Below are positions 16,010 to 25,553 of a stretch of 64,000 bases of DNA, one piece after another. Position numbers and translations under genes: made by a program. This DNA is from Saprospirales bacterium GYS_P2D. Lineage in GTDB: Bacteria > Bacteroidota > Bacteroidia > Chitinophagales > Saprospiraceae. The notes beneath the pieces were generated by a model. It saw only the letters and a program-made list of their open reading frames with translations, made no database searches and had not been told where the DNA came from. The stretch spans positions 38,907-102,906 of the forward strand of contig WUUP01000012.1 in the NCBI GenBank assembly GCA_009833045.1, in the 5' to 3' direction. The number at the start of each line of letters is the position of its first letter. The stretch's first letter is position 1.

Positions 16010-18901
16010 TTACCGGTTTCGCTTACCAATCGGTATCCTGAGAGACACCAGCGTGCCTTTCTGCACCCTCTGATCATAGGATACATGGAGGGCATCTTCC
16101 GTATTGATGAGTTGTAGTCTGCGAGCCGTGATCGAGCTGCCCAATGACTTGGAGCCGTTGGCCCCTTGTTCTGAGATTCCTACTCCATTGTCTTCGATGA
16201 TCACCTCTACATAGCTATCCGAAAGACTATATCTCACGGATAGATGCCCCATATAGTCGATCCCTTTAAATCCATGTAGGATTGCATTTTCGACATAGGG
16301 CTGTACTAATAGCGGCGGTATGTATATAGACATAGCCTTTGACTGATCGACTGTCTCTATCTCATAGTCAAACTTTGAACGATATCGCATCTTCTCCAGA
16401 CTGAGATAGTTTTCTATCATGCGGACCTCCTCATATAGACTGATGTAGCCCTCATTACTCGCTTCTAAGACCTGCCGGATGAGTGCAGCAAATTTTGACA
16501 AGTAGGTCATAGCCCCCTCTTGATCATTTTTGACGATATAGTTTTGGATGCTGTTCAGACTATTGAATACGAAATGAGGATTCATCTGTGCCCTCAAGGC
16601 TTTCATCTCGAGAGATCTCATCTCTTCGCTGATCTGCTGATCCTTGAGGAGCTCTCGGGTATGCCGTCGATATGCGTATATGGCCGCAGATAATATCAGA
16701 ATGCCCCCTATGATATTAAACCACCAAGTAGCCCACCATGGCTTTTTAATCTCGAAGTCGTATTGTACAGAAGGGCCCCATTTACCATCTACGTTTTTGG
16801 CCTGCACTTGCCAATCATATCTTCCAGGGGTGAGATAAGGATACTGCACTGATGTATTTTGAGTATAAGTCCAGTCATTGTTATTTAGTCGGTATCTATA
16901 GTCAATTTTACCATTTTGTTTGTAGTCGAGCGCTCGATATCCAATAGCAATCGAGCGCTGATCATGTGCCAATGATACGGTCTCTGTGGGTTGACCATTT
17001 ACCAATACTTCTTCTATAATTGCTTTTATTTCAGGCTCCAAACTCTCAGTATAGTCGATGACCGATATCCCTTTAGCTGTAGCGACATAGACTAATCCTC
17101 CATTCACATCGATATCGAGTACTTCATTTGTAGGCAAACCATTAGAAATATTGTAGGACTTTCGTGGGATCAACTGTCCATCTACCACACTGACGAACTG
17201 TACTCCCATTTTAGTCGACACTACGGCCATGGAGTCATTAAATACCTTGATCTGCTCTATACTATTAGAGATAAGATCATCACTGACTGTCAGTGAGTCC
17301 AATAAATCCTCTCCATCATATAGATATAGGCCGTATGCATTTGATCCAATTAATAAATGATCACTTACAGCTTCCAAAGCATTTACCCTAATATTTAACT
17401 TAAGAAACGATTTCCAGATACTTGTATCCAATGAGGTAGTACTATGAAGGCCATTAACTGTCGATATTATGTACTTTCCCTCCCATTTAATAGCATCTAA
17501 TATTCGTGTATTTGAATGCAGTTCATTCAATCTATAATTAAAAAAATCACCTGAGCTATCAACGTAAAAGGACTTCAAAGTATGAGTAAAGAAAAGAGTA
17601 GAACTATCAATTGATAATATATTTAACAAACTAATTGGTTTATTAGAAGATTTGGTTTTTAGAAACTTAAGGTGATTTAAATTAGAATCAAGAATTTTAC
17701 TCTTGATTGAAGCTATTAAAATTCTATTTTTTACCCAATTAAACTTAATCGACCTTACCTCTATATTCTCGATTATTTTTCGATTAACCCTGAAATTTCT
17801 AGTGTAATCTACGATTTGATTATTCTCTTCTAAGACTATAACACTTTTGTCATTCACGATTATGCTCTTTACGGGATTGGAAGTCTTTGTACTTACGCTC
17901 GAAGGTTGAATTCTAAATAAACCTTTATTTAATGTTGTAACCCATAATTGTTGACTTTGATCTAAATATATACCTGTAGCACTGACATCACTTAGAATAC
18001 ATTCTCCGATATTCTTTTCAAAATCATTGTCAGAATCGTATTTATAAAGACCTTTATTATTTAGATATCCAACATAGACTTGATTTTTTGAATCAACATA
18101 AACCTCTTCAATAAAAGGGTTGCCCATTGAACTAATCTGTAATGTATCGTTTTCAAAAAAATAATTGGTCTTTCTGAAAGTTACTATATACTTTTCCTCC
18201 CCATACTTAGCACCTTTAGTTTTAGAAAACCCTCTGTATTCTAAATTATGATTTTGTTCAAACGGACGATTGTTGAATTTTAAGGATTGAGTGTAAACCT
18301 CATTTCTGGCGTTGTTCTGTTTATTTTCTTTTTTGTCTAAATTTTCCCCAAAATAAAAGACTTGGTCTCCTACCCCATAAAATAATACATATCCATCTGA
18401 ATGCCTCTCATCTAAATGTTCTACTATTTCACCTTGAGGACTAATTATCAAAATATCTGGCTCTAATCGAGAGGAAATCAATAGATTATTCTTAGTGACA
18501 CCCCAATTCCCCACCCGGGTACCTTTTAATTTGCTAAGAATATAATCAGTATTAGGCAAGGCGGTAACCATATCACTTCCTTGCTCTAAATAAAAAATTC
18601 TGTCGGATAACGTAAAAATCCAAAGTCTACCATCAAAACCTAACTCAATATCCATCACAGCTATATCCGTCAGCCCATCCTCTACTCCATATGTCCTAAA
18701 TTCATATCCATCCCATTTGACTAAGCCTCTGTCTGTAGCGATCCAGATATATCCGAGCGAATCCTGCAATACGTGATGACACTCATTGCTGGGGAGACCC
18801 TGATCTACTGTATACTGAGTGATCAGATAGTTGTCCAGCTGTGCATCCAGAGATACACATCCGGTCATTAAGAATAAGCTAAATATGAATGACCGATTCA
18901 T
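16010..18901 (-). CDS. Propeller-type sensor histidine kinase (LytS-like)
   Basis: A 963-residue membrane kinase. The start at 18901 (MNRSFIFSLFLMTGC) gives an export signal; the frame from 18928 only prefixes it. Order: periplasmic two-component propeller repeats (QGLPSNECHHVLQDSLGYIWIATDRGL and degenerate later copies) to about 620; a Y_Y_Y domain (RYRLNNNDWTYT) to about 715; one membrane segment near 722-745; and a His_kinase/HATPase module with phosphoacceptor His776 in QMNPHFVFN, N-box VENAILHG and EDNGVGI. It follows a LytTR regulator gene by 34 bases. The middle of the propeller region (about 17370-18600) is strikingly AT-rich compared with both ends of the gene. Confidence 0.9.
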   Translation of the reverse strand: MNRSFIFSLFLMTGCVSLDAQLDNYLITQYTVDQGLPSNECHHVLQDSLGYIWIATDRGLVKWDGYEFRTYGVEDGLTDIAVMDIELGFDGRLWIFTLSDRIFYLEQGSDMVTALPNTDYILSKLKGTRVGNWGVTKNNLLISSRLEPDILIISPQGEIVEHLDERHSDGYVLFYGVGDQVFYFGENLDKKENKQNNARNEVYTQSLKFNNRPFEQNHNLEYRGFSKTKGAKYGEEKYIVTFRKTNYFFENDTLQISSMGNPFIEEVYVDSKNQVYVGYLNNKGLYKYDSDNDFEKNIGECILSDVSATGIYLDQSQQLWVTTLNKGLFRIQPSSVSTKTSNPVKSIIVNDKSVIVLEENNQIVDYTRNFRVNRKIIENIEVRSIKFNWVKNRILIASIKSKILDSNLNHLKFLKTKSSNKPISLLNILSIDSSTLFFTHTLKSFYVDSSGDFFNYRLNELHSNTRILDAIKWEGKYIISTVNGLHSTTSLDTSIWKSFLKLNIRVNALEAVSDHLLIGSNAYGLYLYDGEDLLDSLTVSDDLISNSIEQIKVFNDSMAVVSTKMGVQFVSVVDGQLIPRKSYNISNGLPTNEVLDIDVNGGLVYVATAKGISVIDYTESLEPEIKAIIEEVLVNGQPTETVSLAHDQRSIAIGYRALDYKQNGKIDYRYRLNNNDWTYTQNTSVQYPYLTPGRYDWQVQAKNVDGKWGPSVQYDFEIKKPWWATWWFNIIGGILILSAAIYAYRRHTRELLKDQQISEEMRSLEMKALRAQMNPHFVFNSLNSIQNYIVKNDQEGAMTYLSKFAALIRQVLEASNEGYISLYEEVRMIENYLSLEKMRYRSKFDYEIETVDQSKAMSIYIPPLLVQPYVENAILHGFKGIDYMGHLSVRYSLSDSYVEVIIEDNGVGISEQGANGSKSLGSSITARRLQLINTEDALHVSYDQRVQKGTLVSLRIPIGKRNR

Positions 18902-18935
18902 GCTCTTAAAAGTAGCAAAATCACTCACAGCTTAG

Positions 18936-19667
18936 TTATTTCAGCTGATCTAAGACTTCTGCTTTCTTTCTACGGGAGATGGGCACTGTCGTACCATCTG
19001 AGAGGTCGAGAGTCCCCCCATCAGCTTTATTGTAGCGGATCACATGATCGAGATTGACCAGATAGGACAGGTGTGGTCTTATGAATTTGTCAGACTCTAT
19101 GAGCGACTCTATATGAAGTAGCGTCTTACTGATGGTGATCTTGCGGCCCTGTACAGTCTGTACAGTCGAGTAGGATCGATCTGCAGTGACCATGAGAATA
19201 TCAGAGATATTGAGTCGCTCTATGCCCTCAGTAGTAGGCAGGGATATGACCTGAGATTCATTACCCAGTGATTTGATGATATCCTTGAGCTTATCGGACA
19301 TGATAGCGGAGCTCTCTGAGCTACGGATGTGATCTATGATGCTGATGATCCGATCAGGTGCATAGGGCTTTAGCACATATCCTACTGAAAAATAGTCAAA
19401 TGCCTTCAAAGCGTATTGATCATATGCAGTAGTGAATATCAGCTTAAAATCGATCCGATCGAGACTATCGAGCACTTCAAAAGCATTAGCATCTGCCAGC
19501 TGTATATCACAAAAGACAAGATCAGGCTTAGTCTCTGCTAAGAGGTCAATTATCTCACTCTTGTGACCAGCATGCCCGACCACTGTTAGATCGGGTAGAT
19601 ATCTCTCTATGATACTACTGAGCAGCTCTACAGCATCCTGTTCATCTTCTATGATCACTACTTTCAT
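18936..19667 (-). CDS. LytTR-family response regulator
   Basis: A 243-residue regulator: receiver domain at 1-120 with phosphoacceptor Asp54 (FCDIQL) and KPY motif, then a LytTR DNA-binding domain at about 140-240 (VISLPTTEGIERLNISDILMV, FIRPHLSYLVNLDHV). It is the first gene of a two-gene unit with the sensor kinase that follows and is presumably phosphorylated by it. The targets are not visible here. The stop lies 40 bases from the preceding coaD gene region and both genes are on the same strand. Confidence 0.93.
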   Translation of the reverse strand: MKVVIIEDEQDAVELLSSIIERYLPDLTVVGHAGHKSEIIDLLAETKPDLVFCDIQLADANAFEVLDSLDRIDFKLIFTTAYDQYALKAFDYFSVGYVLKPYAPDRIISIIDHIRSSESSAIMSDKLKDIIKSLGNESQVISLPTTEGIERLNISDILMVTADRSYSTVQTVQGRKITISKTLLHIESLIESDKFIRPHLSYLVNLDHVIRYNKADGGTLDLSDGTTVPISRRKKAEVLDQLK

Positions 19668-19707
19668 CCCTTACTCTTTTGCGTACTATATATGCTCAAA
19701 TTTTACT

Positions 19708-20163
19708 CTATACGATCACTTCTGGTGGCAAGAATGGACTCGCATCCCCTTTCCCCTTGATGATCTCTCTGACTATAGTCGAGCTGATATGAGAAAACTC
19801 TGGCTTGCTGATCAAAAATACGGTTTCGATATCTTTCCCTACTATATTGTTGAGCTGCGATATTGTCTTCTCATAGTCAAAATCAGATCCATTTCTCAGG
19901 CCTCTTATCAGATATTTTGCACCTACTTCATTGCAATAATGCACTGTTAAACCTTCAAAGTGTCCTACTTCTACCTTATCATGATCTTTAAATACTTCAT
20001 TCAGCCAATGAAGTCTCTGATCAAGATCGAATAAGTATTTCTTTACAGAATTCACCCCTACAGCCATAATGATCTTATCAAACAATGGCAATGCTCGATT
20101 GACTATATCTACGTGTCCTGTGGTGATAGGATCAAATGAACCCGGGAATACCGCTATTTTCAT
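19708..20163 (-). CDS. coaD: Pantetheine-phosphate adenylyltransferase
   Basis: A 151-residue CoaD, slightly shorter than the usual 160. It transfers AMP to 4'-phosphopantetheine to give dephospho-CoA, the fourth step from pantothenate to CoA. Signatures: PGSFDPITTGHVDI (the nucleotidyltransferase (H/T)xGH motif), RGLRNGSDFDYE and the C-terminal ISSTIVRE loop that closes over ATP. It precedes the LytTR regulator on the same strand. Confidence 0.97.
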   Translation of the reverse strand: MKIAVFPGSFDPITTGHVDIVNRALPLFDKIIMAVGVNSVKKYLFDLDQRLHWLNEVFKDHDKVEVGHFEGLTVHYCNEVGAKYLIRGLRNGSDFDYEKTISQLNNIVGKDIETVFLISKPEFSHISSTIVREIIKGKGDASPFLPPEVIV

Positions 20164-20312
20164 ACGTGATTGTTAGTGATTTGCTCGCCTAAATTTAGAA
20201 ATAGTATGAATATCATAGAAGAAAACAATTTACACTTTTTGATCTGACGGATCCATCGACGTTACTCTCACATATTGCCTTCTTCTCGACTCTATATTCT
20301 CTATGTTTAGGT

Positions 20313-20320
20313 ATATTTGC
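20313..20320 (+). promoter_or_regulatory. Possible -7 box for lipoamide dehydrogenase gene
   Basis: TATATTTG matches TAnnTTTG and lies 86 bases before the ATG at 20406. No clear -33 TTTG is seen at the expected distance. Confidence 0.35.
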
Positions 20321-20405
20321 AATATTCGCCAATAAACTAATTGGCTTCATTCGCAATTTAATAGAGAACCCATTCAATTAATACATCCAAATATAAAAAT
20401 CCATA

Positions 20406-21803
20406 ATGAAATTTGATTTAGTCGTCGTCGGAAGTGGACCTGGAGGATATGTGGCAGCTATCAGAGCGAGCCAGTTAGGTCTCAAAACAGCTATCGTAGA
20501 AAAAGAAAATCTCGGAGGAGTATGTCTTAACTGGGGATGTATCCCTACCAAAGCTTTGCTCAAATCTGCTCAAGTATTTGAATATATCAAGCATGCTGAA
20601 GACTACGGGATCAAGGTAGGTAGTTCAAAAGTTGATTTTGATGCAGTCATCAAAAGGAGTCGAGATGTGGCAGGAGGCATGAGCAAGGGTGTCCAGTTTC
20701 TCATGAAGAAAAATCAAATCACTGTCATCAATGGATATGGTCGACTCGTCAGAGGTAAAAAAGTAGAAGTCACCAAAGAAGATGGCTCTAAAGAGACTAT
20801 CGAGGCTACCAGCATCATCGTAGCTACAGGTGGACGTGCAAAAGCACTCCCTCATATCCCTATCGACGGCGAAAATGTAATAGGCTATAGAGAAGCCATG
20901 ACACTAAAAACACAGCCAAAATCAATGGTAGTGATGGGAGCTGGAGCTATCGGCGTAGAGTTCGCTCAGGTATACAGCGCAATGGGTACCGAGGTGACTA
21001 TCGTAGAGTTCATGGAGCAAGGCTTACTACCAAGAGAAGATAAAGATATATCTAAAGAGCTGGGTAAGATCTTCAAAAAGAAAGGGGTCAACGTCATGGC
21101 TAATGCTGCCGTACAGAGTATCGAGAAAAAAGGAAAGAGCCTCGTAGTAAAGGTCGAAAACAGAAAAGATAAAAGCATAGAAGAGATCAAATGCGATGTC
21201 CTCCTCTCTGCTACTGGTGTCACGCCAAATGTAGAAGACATAGGACTCGAGACTCTCGGCATCACTGTCGAGAAAGGGCTCATCAAGGTAGATGAGTACT
21301 ACCAGACTAATGTCCCTGGCATATACGCTATAGGTGACGTGACAGCAGGACCTGCTTTGGCGCATGTAGCGTCAGCAGAAGGCATCATCTGTGTCGAGAA
21401 AATCGCAGGCCATCACCCAGCTCCACTCAACTATGAAAATATCCCATCATGTACCTACTGTAGCCCAGAGGTCGCATCTGTAGGTATGACAGAAGAGCAA
21501 GCTAAAGAAGCTGGCTATGAAATAAAGTTGGGTAAATTTCCATTCTCGGCATCTGGTAAAGCGAAAGCAGCCGGGAGTCCGGAGGGATTCGTCAAGATCA
21601 TCTATGATGCTAAGTATGGAGAGCTGCTCGGAGCTCACCTCATAGGTGCGAATGTCACTGAGATGATCGCTGAGATTGTAGTAGCTCGAAATCTGGAGAC
21701 CACTGGCAACGAAATGATCAAATCCGTACATCCTCATCCTACTATGAGTGAGGCCATCATGGAGGCTTCAGCAGCAGCTTTTGACGAGGTGATACACCTA
21801 TAG
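20406..21803 (+). CDS. lpdA: Dihydrolipoyl dehydrogenase (E3)
   Basis: A 465-residue FAD flavoprotein that reoxidises dihydrolipoamide in pyruvate and 2-oxoglutarate dehydrogenase complexes and the glycine cleavage system. The FAD fingerprint VVVGSGPGGYVAA starts at residue 6; the redox disulfide is Cys40/Cys45 in GGVCLNWGCIPTK; the NAD fingerprint is MGAGAIGVEFA; IYAIGDV marks the second FAD contact; and the C-terminal HPHPTMSE supplies the catalytic His/Glu from the partner subunit. No E1 or E2 gene is near, so it probably serves several complexes. A strong terminator follows. Confidence 0.96.
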   Translation: MKFDLVVVGSGPGGYVAAIRASQLGLKTAIVEKENLGGVCLNWGCIPTKALLKSAQVFEYIKHAEDYGIKVGSSKVDFDAVIKRSRDVAGGMSKGVQFLMKKNQITVINGYGRLVRGKKVEVTKEDGSKETIEATSIIVATGGRAKALPHIPIDGENVIGYREAMTLKTQPKSMVVMGAGAIGVEFAQVYSAMGTEVTIVEFMEQGLLPREDKDISKELGKIFKKKGVNVMANAAVQSIEKKGKSLVVKVENRKDKSIEEIKCDVLLSATGVTPNVEDIGLETLGITVEKGLIKVDEYYQTNVPGIYAIGDVTAGPALAHVASAEGIICVEKIAGHHPAPLNYENIPSCTYCSPEVASVGMTEEQAKEAGYEIKLGKFPFSASGKAKAAGSPEGFVKIIYDAKYGELLGAHLIGANVTEMIAEIVVARNLETTGNEMIKSVHPHPTMSEAIMEASAAAFDEVIHL

Positions 21804-21827
21804 GAGAATATTAAAATAGACATTCAT

Positions 21828-21872
21828 AAAACCCATAAAGCCATAAACTTTATGGGTTTTCTTTTTTTATTT
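21828..21872 (+). terminator. Rho-independent terminator after lpdA
   Basis: AAAACCCATAAAG (21828-21840) pairs over 13 bases with CTTTATGGGTTTT (21848-21860), followed by CTTTTTTTATTT. It ends just before the small membrane protein gene. Confidence 0.9.
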
Positions 21873-21877
21873 ACAGT

Positions 21878-22093
21878 ATGAACAGAGTCACCTATACCCT
21901 ACTCGGATTCTTTTTAGCACTTTTTGGCTTTTTGAGCTTACTATTGAGCTTGATCGGTCTTAGACTCTGGCCCATTTCGTATATAGACAAAATGACTTCC
22001 CCAGTAGCAGCATTGTCGATTAAGCTCGTGATGATTATCGCAGGGATCATACTATTCTACATGAGTCGGATCAGTAGAGACGAGGTAGATTAA
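21878..22093 (+). CDS. Small membrane protein, two transmembrane segments
   Basis: A 71-residue protein starting with an ATG just after the lpdA terminator. Hydrophobic segments span about 6-30 and 44-63, joined by a short loop (LWPISYIDKMTSP) and ending in a charged tail (SRISRDEVD). This layout recurs in small uncharacterised Bacteroidota membrane proteins. I do not recognise a family. The start lies so close to the terminator that its own promoter would have to lie in or before the hairpin, or it depends on read-through. Confidence 0.6.
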   Translation: MNRVTYTLLGFFLALFGFLSLLLSLIGLRLWPISYIDKMTSPVAALSIKLVMIIAGIILFYMSRISRDEVD

Positions 22094-22165
22094 GACTCCT
22101 CTTTCCTCATACACTTTTGTGCTTAGCCTTTCAGCGAATACATTCATACCCTTCATAGCGAGCAA

Positions 22166-22197
22166 TAAAAAAAGGTGATGCCAATCGACATCACCTT
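22166..22197 (-). terminator. Rho-independent terminator after glutamine synthetase
   Basis: On the minus strand AAGGTGATG pairs perfectly with CATCACCTT (22197-22189 with 22180-22172), followed by a T-run reading TTTTTTATT. It lies about 40 bases past the glutamine synthetase stop. Confidence 0.85.
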
Positions 22198-22237
22198 CTA
22201 AAATACTTGCTATGATAAACTAACTAACTTGCTAATC

Positions 22238-23260
22238 TTATAGATCCTTGACAGTCGAGATGATACTCGCTGCTACTGCGTAAGGATCTGCGTTTGAGGC
22301 AGGTCTTCTGTCCTCGAGCCATCCTTTGTACCCACTCTCTACTGTAGCGATAGGAATACGGATAGATGCTCCTCTATCAGATATACCAAATGAGAACTTC
22401 CTAATAGACTGAGTCTCGTGCTTACCAGTCAGACGCTGATCATTGTATGCTCCATATGCAGCGATAGCCTCTTTGATACGAGCTTTTGGTCTGAACTTCT
22501 CACAGATCTCATCGTACTTCTCTTTTGATCCACATGTACGTAGAGTTGTATTAGAGAAGTTGGCGTGCATTCCTGATCCGTTCCAGTCAGTATCACCGAG
22601 TGGTTTTGGATGCCATTCTATATATACACCATATTTTTCGGCAGTACGCTCGAGTAGGTATCTTGATACCCAGATTCTATCACCTGCTAATTTTCCACCT
22701 TTTGCGAATATCTGATACTCCCACTGTCCACATGCTACCTCAGCATTGATACCTTCTACATTGAGGCCCGCTTCGAGACAGATATCGAGATGCTCCTCGA
22801 CTATCGCTCTACCGAAAGCGCTCTTAGCTCCTACTCCACAGTAGTATGGTCCTTGAGGAGCTGGATATCCACCACCTGTAGGGAATCCTAAAGGAGCCAT
22901 CGTATCAAGATCATACAAGAAATACTCCTGCTCAAATCCGAACCAGAAATCATCATCGTCGTCCATGATAGTCGCTCTCTTATTAGTAGCGTGAGGCGTA
23001 CCATCAGCACTGAGCACCTCCGTCATCACGAGATATGCATTCTTACGATCTGGATCAGGACAGATGAATACAGGCTTGAGGATACAGTCAGATGCACCAC
23101 CAGAAGCCTGATTAGTAGATGATCCGTCGAATGACCAAAGTGGACACTCTTCTAATTTTCCAGAGAATTTTGAATCATCAACAATCTTGGTTTTTGATCT
23201 GAGGCCTTGTGTAGGCTCTGATCCGTCTAACCAAATGTATTCCAATTTAATCTTGGCCAT
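22238..23260 (-). CDS. Glutamine synthetase type II (GlnII, eukaryote-like)
   Basis: A 340-residue glutamine synthetase, much shorter than GlnA type I (about 470) or type III (about 700), and matching the eukaryote-like type II. It makes glutamine from glutamate, ammonia and ATP. Signatures: the beta-grasp start KIKLEYIWLDG, PLWSFDGSSTNQA, the metal-site EQEYFLYD, INAEVACGQWEYQI, GSGMHANFSN, and the C-terminal RGASIRIP. It is monocistronic with its own terminator. There is no adenylylation-site loop of the type I enzyme, so control by GlnE-like modification is not expected. Confidence 0.94.
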   Translation of the reverse strand: MAKIKLEYIWLDGSEPTQGLRSKTKIVDDSKFSGKLEECPLWSFDGSSTNQASGGASDCILKPVFICPDPDRKNAYLVMTEVLSADGTPHATNKRATIMDDDDDFWFGFEQEYFLYDLDTMAPLGFPTGGGYPAPQGPYYCGVGAKSAFGRAIVEEHLDICLEAGLNVEGINAEVACGQWEYQIFAKGGKLAGDRIWVSRYLLERTAEKYGVYIEWHPKPLGDTDWNGSGMHANFSNTTLRTCGSKEKYDEICEKFRPKARIKEAIAAYGAYNDQRLTGKHETQSIRKFSFGISDRGASIRIPIATVESGYKGWLEDRRPASNADPYAVAASIISTVKDL

Positions 23261-23429
23261 TTTTTTATTAATTTTTCTTTATGATCTAATAATGGTCGAA
23301 TATAGAGCTACCTTTAAAGCTGTCATTTTTCTGAATTTTTATAATTGTGATCACCAAACGACACACATATATTCAAACATCTGATTTACAATACTTTAGG
23401 ATTTGACAAAATGTTATGGCTATTTCAAA

Positions 23430-25553
23430 ATGAAAAGGGATAAAAAATCTAAAAAAATAGTTTTTCAGCCCAAAAAAGAGCAAAAAACATATTTTCAGCA
23501 CCCTTTTTTCTCGTTTTGGAGATTATTTACTGCATTTTTTGTCATTTCGCTCTACTTCAACATTACTCTACTCTATGCTCAAGATGCACCTAATGCTGAT
23601 GAGCTCAATCAATGGCTACAAGACATCCTCGAGAACCAAGAGGAAACAAGCGACTTTGATTTTAATACCATCTTTGAGGATCTCTATTTTCGACTGCAGT
23701 CGCCACTTAATATTAACAGAGCTACAGCCACTGAGCTCAGTGATCTACAGGTACTGAGTCCCATAGAGGTCAATGCATTACTGCTTCATCGATCCCGATA
23801 TGGAGATCTACAGGATATCTATGAACTACAGGCCGTAGAGGGACTCTCTATAGATAAGGCTCGCATCCTATCAAGACTTTGTTATGTCCCAGGTAGCGGC
23901 CTCATACTCAATCGAGAGACGGACCCCATCACTAATCTATATCTCAAGTGGGAGCGAGATCTACAGACTCGGAGAGGCTACGATCCAGAGCAAGCATCGA
24001 GTCCATACCTTGGAGACCCTAATGCTCTCTATGCGAGACTACATAGACGAGCCCCTCTCGACTGGTCATATGGCCTGACTCTCGAGAAAGATGCAGGTGA
24101 GCGGCTATCAAAGGGACCAGACTTCATCAGTGGACATGCTATGCGTGAGAATGTCAGTCCAGTACTGGACAAAATCATTTTCGGAGACTACTCAACCAGA
24201 TTTGGGCAGGGACTCATACTCAATAATGGATTTGGCATCGGTAAGAGTAGCTACACCACATCTATCAAGACAGACGCTCCTACCCTACGTCCCTATACCA
24301 GCGCTCAAGAAAACATCTACTTCAGAGGTATCGCTGCAGAGCTACGACTATCTGATCGATGGCAGCTGATCAGTATGCTATCATCCGCCTCTCATGATGC
24401 TAATGTGCTATATGACGACTCCGGCAGACCTCTTGCAGTCAGTAGCCTTCAGACCATAGGCCTTCATCGCACTATAAATGAAATAGAAGATCAAAATAGT
24501 CTACAGGTATCTAATGTAGGCCTAAGACTGACTCATCAGCTACCATCACCATCGGACCAGATATCCTTCAACGCCCTGTATGGTCACTACTCCCTGCCTA
24601 TACAGCCCAGTAATACTCCCTATAATCAATATCGGCTCTCTGGGGACCAAAGTCTAAATATCAGCTTAGACCACAATGTCATGATCGATGGGTACAACTG
24701 GTTTGGGGAGCTGGCCATCTCTAAAAATGGTGCACTCGCTACTACTCAAAGTATCATCACGACTCTCGATCCTCGACTTGATCTGGCCCTCAATGTCCGC
24801 TACTTTGACCGTGCCTATCAGGCCCCATTGAGTAATTCTTTCGCTGAGAGTAGTCGTATACAGGATGAGCAGGGAGCGTATGTAGGTCTCATCTACACTC
24901 CTCATCGATCATGGCGCATATCGGGGTATGCAGATTTTTGGCAGTATGCATGGCTCCGATTCAGGGTGGACGCTCCATCTGCAGGTCATGAATATCTCCT
25001 CAAGATCGAACATTATAAAAAACGAAAGTCACGCAGCTACCTGCAGTATCGCTATGAGCGAAAAGAAGAAAATACCAGTCTCGAGACTCGCATCGATATG
25101 GTAGTACCTCGATCGCTACATCGACTCCGTCTACATACGGAGCATCATGTGGGAGCTCTGACTCTTCGCTCACGAGCCGAGCTCTCCCACTTCACTAAGG
25201 ATAATAGCTCAGAAAATGGCCTGCTTATCTATCAAGATGTCAACTATAGTAGCCTCGAGTATCCCTTGAGCGTCACTTCACGGATAGCCTATTTTGATGT
25301 GTCAGATTTTGACAGTAGAATTTATGCCTTTGAGAATGATCTGCTCTATGAGTACAGCATCCCCGCATATAATGGACAAGGCTGGCGATACTATCTCAAT
25401 CTGCGCTATCGCCTCAGCTCACCCATCATGATCGAAGGGCGCTGGTCTCAGACCGTATATACAGATGATAGAGAGAGTATAGGTAGTGGCAATACGGAGA
25501 TTTCTGGTAATAAACTGACTAATGTCAAACTCCAGCTACGCTATAGCTTTTAA
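23430..25553 (+). CDS. Exported helix-hairpin-helix protein with beta-rich C-terminal region
   Basis: A 707-residue protein. The ATG at 23430 is preferred over a TTG at 23403. An unusually long basic leader (about 35 residues, many Lys) precedes the hydrophobic signal core FWRLFTAFFVISLYFNITLLYAQ. Residues about 75-165 carry two helix-hairpin-helix units of ComEA type (PLNINRATATELSDLQVLSP, YGDLQDIYELQAVEGLS). The remaining 500 residues alternate aromatic strands (YLQYRYERKEE, WRYYLNLRYRLS) and end in LQLRYSF, which looks like an outer-membrane barrel with a terminal aromatic. It resembles a family of uncharacterised Bacteroidota HHH proteins. A role in DNA uptake or binding at the surface is only a guess. 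Confidence 0.75.
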   Translation: MKRDKKSKKIVFQPKKEQKTYFQHPFFSFWRLFTAFFVISLYFNITLLYAQDAPNADELNQWLQDILENQEETSDFDFNTIFEDLYFRLQSPLNINRATATELSDLQVLSPIEVNALLLHRSRYGDLQDIYELQAVEGLSIDKARILSRLCYVPGSGLILNRETDPITNLYLKWERDLQTRRGYDPEQASSPYLGDPNALYARLHRRAPLDWSYGLTLEKDAGERLSKGPDFISGHAMRENVSPVLDKIIFGDYSTRFGQGLILNNGFGIGKSSYTTSIKTDAPTLRPYTSAQENIYFRGIAAELRLSDRWQLISMLSSASHDANVLYDDSGRPLAVSSLQTIGLHRTINEIEDQNSLQVSNVGLRLTHQLPSPSDQISFNALYGHYSLPIQPSNTPYNQYRLSGDQSLNISLDHNVMIDGYNWFGELAISKNGALATTQSIITTLDPRLDLALNVRYFDRAYQAPLSNSFAESSRIQDEQGAYVGLIYTPHRSWRISGYADFWQYAWLRFRVDAPSAGHEYLLKIEHYKKRKSRSYLQYRYERKEENTSLETRIDMVVPRSLHRLRLHTEHHVGALTLRSRAELSHFTKDNSSENGLLIYQDVNYSSLEYPLSVTSRIAYFDVSDFDSRIYAFENDLLYEYSIPAYNGQGWRYYLNLRYRLSSPIMIEGRWSQTVYTDDRESIGSGNTEISGNKLTNVKLQLRYSF

